Shown one piece after another: positions 8,807 through 16,226 of a DNA stretch of 33,116 nt (its first letter is position 1; every line of letters starts with the position of its first letter). A program made the position numbers and the translations under genes. The DNA comes from Flavobacteriaceae bacterium. GTDB lineage: Bacteria > Bacteroidota > Bacteroidia > Flavobacteriales > Flavobacteriaceae. The notes under the pieces were generated by a model that made no database searches, was not told the origin of the DNA, and was given only the letters and a program-made list of their open reading frames with translations. Location: NCBI GenBank assembly GCA_022424955.1, contig JAKMGK010000009.1:1-33116 (forward strand), written 5' to 3'.

Positions 8807-9241
8807 TTAGGTTGAAGTAAGTTTTGAGATAAGGTCAATCATTTTTTCTTTTTCGATAGGGCTAATATGTTGAACAAGTTGTGCTTCTTTTACTTCTAAT
8901 TTATTGTCAATGTTGGTTAAAAGATTTAAACCTTTTGTTGTAATTGTAATTTCAACTTTCCTTCTGTTGTTTTCACAAATATCTCTCTCGACCAACTTCT
9001 TTTCGATTAGTTTATCTACTAGTCTAGTGGTGTTGCTCATTTTGTGAATCATATGTTCATTAAGAGTTGAGAGATTAGCAGGTTTTCCTTTTTGACCTCT
9101 CAGGATTCGCAACACATTGAATTGGGGTAATGAAATCCCATAAGCCTTTGTCAATACATTCAACTCGTCGTTGAGTTTACTGCCCGATCGCAGTAAGGCA
9201 ACCACCAATTCTCTATTCAATAAGACATCTTTATTTGTCAT
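8807..9241 (-). CDS. MarR family transcriptional regulator
   Basis: MarR winged-helix pattern (LPQFNVLRILRGQKGKPANLSTLNEHMIHKMSNTTRLVDKLIEKKLVERDICENNRRKVEITITTKG). The ORF call extends to 9322, but a TATGTTTG box at 9266-9259 favours the internal ATG at 9241. Confidence 0.88.
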   Translation of the reverse strand: MTNKDVLLNRELVVALLRSGSKLNDELNVLTKAYGISLPQFNVLRILRGQKGKPANLSTLNEHMIHKMSNTTRLVDKLIEKKLVERDICENNRRKVEITITTKGLNLLTNIDNKLEVKEAQLVQHISPIEKEKMIDLISKLTST

Positions 9242-9350
9242 TACAACAATTGTATGTACAAACATAAGCAAATTTTTAAAACTGGTAAGTTTTGATAAAA
9301 AAATGATTTGAGGAGTGGACAATTCGAATTAAATTTGAAAAAAACAAATC

Positions 9351-9662
9351 ATGACTGAATTACACCAAGAGGATTGGAATGAGCAAAGACTAGCGACGAC
9401 TAATGCAGTTTTATTAGACGTTAGAACTGAGGAAGAATTTGATGAAAAACACCTTCCATCAGCAACCTTATTAGATATTCGCCAGCCGCAAGCATTTATG
9501 GACGCGGCACAAGGTTTAGCAAAAGAAAAAGCTTATTTTATTTATTGTCGTTCTGGCGCTAGAAGTGCTCAAGCATGCCAGTTATTAGATCAATTAGGGG
9601 TCGAAGCTACCTATAATCTTAAAGGCGGTATTTTAGCTTGGACTGGAGAAGTCGTCGAGTAA
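9351..9662 (+). CDS. Rhodanese-like domain protein
   Basis: 103 aa; AVLLDVRTEEEFDEKHLPSATLLDIR and active-site loop YCRSGARS. Confidence 0.92.
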   Translation: MTELHQEDWNEQRLATTNAVLLDVRTEEEFDEKHLPSATLLDIRQPQAFMDAAQGLAKEKAYFIYCRSGARSAQACQLLDQLGVEATYNLKGGILAWTGEVVE

Positions 9663-9679
9663 TCAAATACCCCAAATCG

Positions 9680-10205
9680 ATGAAAGAGGACTTCCTGCAT
9701 TATGTATGGAAGTTTCAAAAATTTCCCCACCATTCGATTAGTACAACTCGCCAGTATATACGCCTCGACTCAACAGGTTTTCGCCAAGATATTTGATGGC
9801 GAAACTAGAAAAACACAGTGGATGACTAAGGTAGGGGTGCCTTCTTACTGGAGCACCCATTATACCTTTGAAAAGTCTTCTCAAAATCGGGATAAAATAA
9901 TAACTTCCTCTTTTGTGGATCTTTTAAAGATCAACACATTGATTCCACTAGCTTTTTGTTATCAAAAAGCCAAAGGCAATGATCCAACCCGATTTATTTT
10001 TGACTTGATACATGAAATAAAGCCAGAAAAAAATGCCATGATAGCGGGATTTCAAGCTTTGGGGATAGAGGTGAATAATGCCTTAGATACACAATCGCTC
10101 CTTCAGCTAAGAAAAGCGTATTGTGAGTTAAAAAAGTGTTTACTTTGCAATGTGGGAGTATACCTTTTAAATCATCCCACTACAAGTTATGGCAAGGAAT
10201 TTTAG
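9680..10205 (+). pseudogene. DUF2851 family protein remnant with internal deletion and frameshift
   Basis: 9680 ATG reads MKEDFLHYVWKFQKFP (DUF2851-like N-terminus) and stops at 9796. The overlapping +1 ORF 9702-10205 reads ...FKNFPTIRLVQLASIY...SFVDLLKINTLIPLAFCY... (DUF2851-like C-terminus). The middle of the protein is missing. Confidence 0.75.
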
Positions 10206-10410
10206 ACATTGGTTTGAAAAACACGGTTTTGCAGTTTCAACGCGGCTGGCAGAGCTGTTGGGGATGAAAGTAAAGAGTGTGCGTTTGTTTTTTATATATG
10301 CTTCTTTTGCCACTTTAGTGGGTGGGTTTGTGATTTATTTGACCCTGGCTTTTTGGTTAAAACTCAAAGATTTAATCTATACCAAACGCACTTCGGTATT
10401 TGATCTATAA
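10189..10410 (+). CDS. PspC-like small membrane protein
   Basis: 73 aa; EKHGFAVSTRLAELLGMKVKSVRLFFIYASFATLVGGFVIYLTLAFWLKLKD resembles the PspC-domain proteins found downstream of DUF2851 in flavobacteria. Confidence 0.75.
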   Translation: MARNFRHWFEKHGFAVSTRLAELLGMKVKSVRLFFIYASFATLVGGFVIYLTLAFWLKLKDLIYTKRTSVFDL

Positions 10411-10431
10411 AAAATCAATCCAATTGAGAAT

Positions 10432-10482
10432 TTGTTATTAGGGATTATTTTAGGATATTCGATACCTAGAAACTAATAACAA
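10432..10482 (+). promoter_or_regulatory. Extended hairpin in the 5' region of the AGCS symporter gene
   Basis: TTGTTATTAG (10432-10441) pairs perfectly with CTAATAACAA (10473-10482); inner stem TTTTAGG-A-TAT/ATA-CCTAGAA; ends 4 nt before the ATG at 10487. Confidence 0.5.
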
Positions 10483-10486
10483 CCAA

Positions 10487-12034
10487 ATGCAATTAACTAC
10501 TAAGCGACTATTATACGTTTTATTTATACTCTTTTCAGCGCCATTATTTGCGCAAGAGCAAGGACTTGACGATCGAATCAATGAAGCGTTTACGCCCATA
10601 GCAAATTGGTGGGGTGCTGTTGTGCTTCACAACTTTCCTGGAACAGAGATCCCAACCATAATTTTTTTACTGGTAGGGGGTGCCTTGTTTTTTACAATCT
10701 ACTTTGGTTTTATAAATGTTAGGAAATTTCCAACGGCGATTAACACTGTGAGAGGGAAATATGATGAGGTTGATGATCATAGTAGTGATGGAGAAGAAGG
10801 AGAAGTTAGTCACTTTCAAGCGTTGGCCACTGCTGTCTCTGGGACAGTTGGAAACGGAAACATTGCAGGGGTAGCTTTAGCGATAGCTATTGGTGGTCCT
10901 GGAGCAACTTTCTGGATGATTCTTTGTGGATTAATTGGGATGTCAACAAAATTTGTAGAGTGTACCCTTGGGGTCAAATACCGCGATGTAGGGGAAGACG
11001 GAACCGTTTATGGAGGACCTATGTATTATCTAACCAAAGGATTAGAAGAAAGAGGTTTTGCCCGATTAGGAAAAACATTAGCGGTGATTTTTGCAGTGCT
11101 TTGTATTGGAGCTTCCTTTGGTGGTGGAAATGCAGCACAATCCAATCAAGCGGCCATGCAATTAGTAGAATCATTTGGGATGACAGGTGGGAATGCTAGA
11201 ACAATCATTGGTTTAATTATGATGGTTGTAGTGGGAATAATCATTATCGGTGGGATCAAACGAATCGCTCAAGTAACCGAGAAAGTAGTTCCTTTAATGG
11301 CCTTGATGTATATTTTGGCTTGCCTCTATATCATTCTTACAAATATCAGTTTTGTTGATGACGCATTTGGAATGATTTTCTCTCAAGCATTTAATCCGCA
11401 AGCAGGTCTTGGAGGTTTGTTAGGCGTATTAATTACTGGATTTAGGCGTGCCGCTTTTTCAAATGAAGCTGGGGCTGGTTCTGCTTCAATCGCACACTCT
11501 GCTGTAAAAACAAAATATGCTGCTTCTGAAGGTTTAGTGGCCTTATTAGAACCTTTTATTGATACCGTGGTGATTTGTACCTTGACTGCTTTAGTGATTA
11601 TTATTTTTAATGGCGATAGTACAATTTTCCAATACGGAGGAGAAGGAGGTATAGTCATGATTGATGGACAGCCTGCAGAAGGTGCTGCAATTACCGCCGC
11701 AGCATTTGCAAAATATATTTCATTTTCTGGACCATTTTTAACCATTGCAGTAGTCCTGTTTGCGGTTTCTACTATGATTTCTTGGTCTTACTACGGCTTA
11801 CAGTCTTGGATGTATGTTTTTGGAAAAAGTAAGATCTCTGATCTAACGTACAAGATCCTTTTCTTAATCTTTATCGTTATTGGAGCTGCAGGGGATATGT
11901 CTGCCGTTTGGACTTTTTCAGACGCGATGATTTTAGCCTTAGTTTTCCCTAATATGATAGGGTTGTTCTTCTTGTTCCCAAAAGTGAAAGAAGAATTAAA
12001 TCGTTATTTAGAGGCGATTGGGACGATAAAATAG
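10487..12034 (+). CDS. Sodium:alanine symporter family protein (AGCS)
   Basis: 515 aa; signal-like N-terminus; ALATAVSGTVGNGNIAGVALAIAIGGPGATFWM and GFRRAAFSNEAGAGSASIAHSAVKT are AGCS signatures. Confidence 0.93.
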   Translation: MQLTTKRLLYVLFILFSAPLFAQEQGLDDRINEAFTPIANWWGAVVLHNFPGTEIPTIIFLLVGGALFFTIYFGFINVRKFPTAINTVRGKYDEVDDHSSDGEEGEVSHFQALATAVSGTVGNGNIAGVALAIAIGGPGATFWMILCGLIGMSTKFVECTLGVKYRDVGEDGTVYGGPMYYLTKGLEERGFARLGKTLAVIFAVLCIGASFGGGNAAQSNQAAMQLVESFGMTGGNARTIIGLIMMVVVGIIIIGGIKRIAQVTEKVVPLMALMYILACLYIILTNISFVDDAFGMIFSQAFNPQAGLGGLLGVLITGFRRAAFSNEAGAGSASIAHSAVKTKYAASEGLVALLEPFIDTVVICTLTALVIIIFNGDSTIFQYGGEGGIVMIDGQPAEGAAITAAAFAKYISFSGPFLTIAVVLFAVSTMISWSYYGLQSWMYVFGKSKISDLTYKILFLIFIVIGAAGDMSAVWTFSDAMILALVFPNMIGLFFLFPKVKEELNRYLEAIGTIK

Positions 12035-12040
12035 AAATTT

Positions 12041-12862
12041 ATGTCATTTAAAACCGCTATGGGTTTTTCGGTTCAACGAAGGACAATAGCGGTTTTTTTA
12101 TCCTCTTTTTTCTAGGGATACTACTTTATTCCCGGGCACAAAAACAATCTATTCCTGTCGGTGGGATGCTTGAGTTAGACGGTCTATTACAACACACCAT
12201 TTACTCCCTTAAAGCGATAGAATCTCCTAAAATTATTTACCCTTTAATCTTAATTTTATTAGCGATCAACGCGGGTATTTTTTGGATTTAAGTCCGCTAT
12301 AAATAGATCGTTTACACGCTTATCGCAAGCAAGGAAAATGGATTAATTCTGTGCGTGATTTTCAAAAAGTCACTGGGGTCGATTCGACTTGGTTACATAC
12401 CTTCAGTACATTTTTTAACTTTCCATCACGTGTAAAAAAAAGCATAAAAAACCAGCTAAAAAATCATTTCCACCTCTAGACTTTAATACTGCAACAGCAG
12501 ATCAACTAAAGCAAATCTATGGCGTTGGTGAGGTATTGAGCCAACGCATTATTCGCTACCGCGAAAGATTACAAGGCTTTGCCACAGAAACACAACTGTC
12601 AGAGGTCTATGTTTTGTCTCCAGAGGTGGTAGCGCGACTTCAAGACAGATGTAGTATCATTACACCACCTACATTTAAAAAGATTGCGTTGCAAGAAGCC
12701 AGTGTAGAAGAACTTTCAAAAATACCCTACCTCTCTTATGCAGAAGCGCTAAAAATAGTGCGTTTAAGGACAGAATTAAAGGGAATGCATTTTTCCAGCC
12801 TAGATTCAATCAAAGATTTTGATGGTCTAAAAATTAAAAGATTAGCCCTATATTTGTTTTAA
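12041..12862 (+). pseudogene. Helix-hairpin-helix (ComEA-like) protein, decayed
   Basis: Coherent HHH-protein homology is spread over all three frames: LDGLLQHTIYSLKAIESPKI..., NFISDQRGYFLDLSPL*IDRLHAYRKQGKWINSVRDFQKVTGVDSTWL..., then DFNTATADQLKQIYGVGEVLSQRIIRYRERLQGF... Includes an in-frame TAA at 12300-12302. Confidence 0.85.
12050..12100 (+). terminator. Probable terminator of the AGCS symporter gene
   Basis: AAAACCGCTAT (12050-12060) / ATAGCGGTTTT (12086-12096), 25-nt loop, followed by more Ts; 16 nt after the symporter stop. Confidence 0.6.
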
Positions 12863-12868
12863 AAAGCT

Positions 12869-14032
12869 ATGATGGATACACCAACATTAGTTTCTATGCA
12901 CGAAACTGAATCCTTAAAATTGGTTACTGACGCCGCAAAAGATTATGCTGAAAAACACCTGCGCCCTTTCGTAATGGAATGGGATGAATCTCAGCACTTT
13001 CCTGTTGAAGCTATGCGAGCCGCAGGACAGCTGGGTTTTTTAGGTGTAATTATTCCATCAGAGTATGGCGGTTCTGGGATGAGCTATCACGAATACATCG
13101 CGATCATAGAACAGATTTCTATTGTAGATCCTTCCATTGGACTTTCTGTAGCTGCACACAATTCTTTGTGTACTAATCACATTTATCTATTTGGAAATGA
13201 AGCACAGCGTTGTAAGTGGCTCCCTAAATTAACTTCAGGAGAACATATTGGAGCATGGGGCTTAACAGAACACAATACCGGTTCAGATGCAAAAGGAATG
13301 ACTACCACTGCTCGTAAAGAAGGAGACGACTGGATCTTAAATGGAACTAAAAACTTTATCACCCACGGTAAAAGTGGAGATATTGCAGTGGTCATTGCTA
13401 GAAATGGAGAAAAAGGTGACAACCATGGAATGACGGCATTTGTTGTTGAACGAGGAACGCCGGGGTTTACTGCAGGGAAAAAAGAAAATAAGCTGGGAAT
13501 GCGCGCATCTGAAACTGCTGAAATGGTTTTTGACAATTGCCGTATTCCAGATGAAAATAGATTAGGAGAAGTAGGGGAGGGGTTTATACAATCCATGAAA
13601 ATTCTTGATGGTGGACGTATTTCAATAGGAGCTTTATCACTAGGGATAGCCAAAGGGGCTTATCAAGCTTCTTTAAAATACTCAAAAGAGCGCCATCAAT
13701 TTGGTCAAGCGATTAGTAAGTTTCAATCAATTGCTTTTAAGCTTGCCGATATGGCGACAGAGATAGAAGCTTCAGAACTATTATTACACAAAGCTGCCAG
13801 AGACAAAATGCAAGGAAAGAATGTGACAAAAATTGGTGCCATGGCAAAGATGTATGCTTCTGAAGCCTGCGTAAAAATCGCTTCTGAAGCCGTTCAAATC
13901 CATGGGGGTTACGGCTTTACAAAAGACTTTCCTGTAGAGAAGTTCTACCGCGACGCTAAATTATGTACCATAGGGGAAGGGACCACAGAAATACAAAAAC
14001 TGGTCATTTCTAGAGATATTTTAAAGAATTAA
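12869..14032 (+). CDS. Acyl-CoA dehydrogenase
   Basis: 387 aa; GAWGLTEHNTGSDAKGMTTTA, ILDGGRISIGALSLGIAKGAYQASLKYSKERHQFGQAISKFQ, QIHGGYGFTKDFPVEKFYRDAK. Confidence 0.95.
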   Translation: MMDTPTLVSMHETESLKLVTDAAKDYAEKHLRPFVMEWDESQHFPVEAMRAAGQLGFLGVIIPSEYGGSGMSYHEYIAIIEQISIVDPSIGLSVAAHNSLCTNHIYLFGNEAQRCKWLPKLTSGEHIGAWGLTEHNTGSDAKGMTTTARKEGDDWILNGTKNFITHGKSGDIAVVIARNGEKGDNHGMTAFVVERGTPGFTAGKKENKLGMRASETAEMVFDNCRIPDENRLGEVGEGFIQSMKILDGGRISIGALSLGIAKGAYQASLKYSKERHQFGQAISKFQSIAFKLADMATEIEASELLLHKAARDKMQGKNVTKIGAMAKMYASEACVKIASEAVQIHGGYGFTKDFPVEKFYRDAKLCTIGEGTTEIQKLVISRDILKN

Positions 14033-14064
14033 AAAAAGGTAGTGCTGATTTGATTTAAAGCCGT

Positions 14065-14072
14065 TATATTTG
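14065..14072 (+). promoter_or_regulatory. -7 promoter element of rpsU (TATATTTG)
   Basis: Matches the Bacteroidota TAnnTTTG consensus, 32 nt upstream of the rpsU ATG; no clear -33 TTG at ideal spacing. Confidence 0.6.
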
Positions 14073-14104
14073 CACACATTTTAAAAGAGAGGAGGTTACG
14101 TTTT

Positions 14105-14299
14105 ATGTTAATAATTCCAATAAAAGAAGGCGAAAACATCGATAGAGCGCTCAAGCGTTTCAAAAGAAAATTCGATAAAACAGGCGGGATGCGTCAACTA
14201 CGTGCTCGCAAACAATTCTTAAAGCCTTCTGTGAAAAACAGAGCTAAGATTCAAAAGGCACAATATATTCAAGGCCTACGCGACGCAGAAATGCAGTAA
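14105..14299 (+). CDS. rpsU: 30S ribosomal protein S21 (bS21)
   Basis: 64 aa; MLIIPIKEGENIDRALKRFKRKFDKTGGMRQLRARKQF; strong AGGAGGT upstream. Confidence 0.96.
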   Translation: MLIIPIKEGENIDRALKRFKRKFDKTGGMRQLRARKQFLKPSVKNRAKIQKAQYIQGLRDAEMQ

Positions 14300-14324
14300 G
14301 CAAATTGTGTTAAATAATTTCAAT

Positions 14325-14365
14325 GTTGTGGTTAAAGTTCTATCTTTAATCACAACGTTTTTTTT
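14325..14365 (+). terminator. rpsU intrinsic terminator
   Basis: GTTGTGGTTAAAG (14325-14337) / CTTTAATCACAAC (14344-14356), 6-nt loop, then G plus eight Ts ending at 14365. Confidence 0.85.
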
Positions 14366-15259
14366 ATGGCCATAGTGAAGTTTATTGATTATGTCGAAAA
14401 GGAGAAAAACTACTCTCCTCATACCCTTACTGCTTATCAAAACGACTTAGAACGCTTTGCAAGCTTTTGTGCCACAGAATTTCAAGAAACATCAATAGAC
14501 TTAATCGACTATCCTTTAATTCGATCCTGGATTGTTTCTTTAGGTCAAGAAGGTAAGAGCAATCGCACCATAAACCGGAAAATATCTGTCTTGCGATCTT
14601 ATTATAATTTCTTAATGCGCATTGAAGTGCGTACAACCAACCCACTTCGCAAGCACAAACCATTAAAGGAGGAGAAGAAAGTGCAGCTTCCATTTACTGA
14701 AAAAGAAATTGCAGCCTTGTTAGATGGGGCACATTTTGAGGATACACATCAAGGCTTATTAGCAAAAACAATTATAGAGACCCTCTACAGTACGGGAATG
14801 CGAAGAACAGAATTAGTGCATCTTGAATACAGCCAAGTAGATTTTGAAAATAATCAACTAAAAGTAATCGGAAAGCGAAATAAAGAAAGGATTATTCCCA
14901 TGATACCGTCTTTGAAAAAGAAGTTGCATCACTTTGCCACTTTGGTAGCACCAGTGCGAAATAAAACAGGGAATCTTTATTTTTTTTGTAATCAAAAAGG
15001 GGGAAAAATAAGTGATACACTTGTCTATCAGTTAGTAAATGATTATTTTAATAGAGTATCAACGAAGGTTAAGCGAAGCCCCCATATGTTACGGCATAGT
15101 TTTGCGACCCATCTTTTGAATCAAGGAGCAGACCTCAATACAGTAAAAGATTTACTAGGGCATGCTTCACTTGCTGCGACTCAAATCTACACCAATAGTA
15201 GTATGGAACAGATCAAAGCGGTCTATAAAGACGCTCATCCTAGAGGATACAATAAGTAA
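14366..15259 (+). CDS. xerC: Tyrosine recombinase XerC/XerD
   Basis: 297 aa; FIDYVEKEKNYSPHTLTAYQNDLERF; catalytic RRTELVHLE, HMLRHSFATHLLNQGADLNTVKDLLGHASLAATQIYTN. Confidence 0.93.
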   Translation: MAIVKFIDYVEKEKNYSPHTLTAYQNDLERFASFCATEFQETSIDLIDYPLIRSWIVSLGQEGKSNRTINRKISVLRSYYNFLMRIEVRTTNPLRKHKPLKEEKKVQLPFTEKEIAALLDGAHFEDTHQGLLAKTIIETLYSTGMRRTELVHLEYSQVDFENNQLKVIGKRNKERIIPMIPSLKKKLHHFATLVAPVRNKTGNLYFFCNQKGGKISDTLVYQLVNDYFNRVSTKVKRSPHMLRHSFATHLLNQGADLNTVKDLLGHASLAATQIYTNSSMEQIKAVYKDAHPRGYNK

Positions 15260-15284
15260 GTTTAATCATTAAATTCTTTGTCTT

Positions 15285-15581
15285 ATGAAAATCAATGTAC
15301 AAGCCACCAACTTTAACGTAGATCAAAAATTAGTTGACTTTACTCAGCGTAAAATCGATAAACTATATAAATTTTATGACAAAATTTTAAAGGTTGATGT
15401 TTTTTTTAAAGTTGAAAATACCCCAGCGCGCGTTAATAAATTTGCTGAAATTAAAATAGGAATTGTGGGTGAAAGCATTGTAGTCAAGAAGTTATGTAAA
15501 AGCTTTGAGGAGTCTATTGACTTAAGTGTTAAAGCAGCAGAGCGCATGTTAATCCGACACAAAGAACTTTTGCGATCCTAA
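15285..15581 (+). CDS. hpf: Ribosome hibernation promoting factor / RaiA family
   Basis: 98 aa; MKINVQATNFNVDQKLVDFTQRKIDKLYKFYD, typical short HPF. Confidence 0.9.
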   Translation: MKINVQATNFNVDQKLVDFTQRKIDKLYKFYDKILKVDVFFKVENTPARVNKFAEIKIGIVGESIVVKKLCKSFEESIDLSVKAAERMLIRHKELLRS

Positions 15582-15604
15582 GAATTATTTTTCTAACTTT
15601 TTCT

Positions 15605-15635
15605 TTGAAACAAAATAAATAAATCAATACATTTG
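15605..15635 (+). promoter_or_regulatory. Promoter of the tRNA cluster
   Basis: TTG (15605-15607), 20 nt, TACATTTG (15628-15635), 24 nt before tRNA-Thr; same spacing as the trp leader promoter. Confidence 0.75.
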
Positions 15636-15659
15636 CACCGCTCGTAAGGGTAGATAAAA

Positions 15660-15733
15660 GCCGATGTAGCTCAGCTGGCTAGAGCAGCTGATTTGTAATC
15701 AGCAGGTCGTGGGTTCGAGTCCCTCCATCGGCT
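15660..15733 (+). tRNA. tRNA-Thr (TGT)
   Basis: GCCGATG...CATCGGC acceptor; anticodon arm CTGATTTGTAATCAG; GGTTCGAGTCC T-arm. Confidence 0.95.
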
Positions 15734-15756
15734 CTTTGTTCTTTAAAATATTTATT

Positions 15757-15839
15757 GGGGAGATACTCAAGCGGCCAACGAGGACAGACTGTAAATCTGT
15801 TGTTTTTTAACTTCGCAGGTTCGAATCCTGCTCTCCCCA
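15757..15839 (+). tRNA. tRNA-Tyr (GTA)
   Basis: GGGGAGA...TCTCCCC acceptor; anticodon arm ACAGACTGTAAATCTGT; long variable arm. Confidence 0.95.
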
Positions 15840-15847
15840 CACCTTTT

Positions 15848-15871
15848 AAAGGCTTTCTTGAGAAAGCCTTT
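15848..15871 (+). other. Perfect hairpin between tRNA-Tyr and tRNA-Gly
   Basis: AAAGGCTTTC-TTGA-GAAAGCCTTT, 10-bp perfect stem, no following T-run. Confidence 0.7.
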
Positions 15872-15877
15872 ACTAAT

Positions 15878-15950
15878 GCGAGAGTAGCTCAGTTGGTAGA
15901 GCGTCAGCCTTCCAAGCTGAATGTCGCCGGTTCGAACCCGGTCTCTCGCT
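15878..15950 (+). tRNA. tRNA-Gly (TCC)
   Basis: GCGAGAG...CTCTCGC acceptor; anticodon loop CTTCCAA. Confidence 0.95.
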
Positions 15951-15959
15951 CTCTTTAAC

Positions 15960-16031
15960 GCCGACGTAGCTCAGGGGTAGAGCGTTTCCTTGGTAAGGAA
16001 GAGGTCGGCAGTTCAAATCTGCTCGTTGGCT
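15960..16031 (+). tRNA. tRNA-Thr (GGT)
   Basis: GCCGACG...CGTTGGC acceptor; anticodon arm TTCCTTGGTAAGGAA. Confidence 0.95.
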
Positions 16032-16043
16032 CTAAACAACACT

Positions 16044-16069
16044 AGGCTTCCCACAGGGTAGCCTTTTTT
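16044..16069 (+). terminator. Terminator of the tRNA cluster
   Basis: AGGCTTCCC-ACA-GGGTAGCCT followed by a T-run. Confidence 0.8.
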
Positions 16070-16226
16070 ATTTATCCCTACTCCTTGTTTTACCCTTTAA
16101 TATTGACCTAAACAATAGCGTCAATTTATTTTCTATTAATTTTTAACAGTTTAAATACAATTAAAAGTCTTTTTTAGGGTTTATAAAATACTTACCCCTA
16201 TAAATCAATTTGCGAACTTTTAACTT

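Noticed and set aside
9242-9322. Upstream N-terminal extension of the MarR ORF (MSTPQIIFLSKLTSFKN...)
   Set aside because: Contains the probable promoter -7 box and resembles no MarR N-terminus; start 9241 preferred.
14366-15259. Tyrosine recombinase as evidence of a mobile element
   Set aside because: Sequence and position between rpsU and hpf match the housekeeping XerC of flavobacteria.
15755-15958. 67-aa ORF MGRYSSGQRGQTVNLLFFNF...
   Set aside because: Lies across tRNA-Tyr and tRNA-Gly; it is tRNA sequence read as protein.
15660-16031. tRNA cluster as an integration site for a mobile element
   Set aside because: No integrase-like gene other than chromosomal XerC, no duplicated tRNA 3' end and no phage genes nearby.
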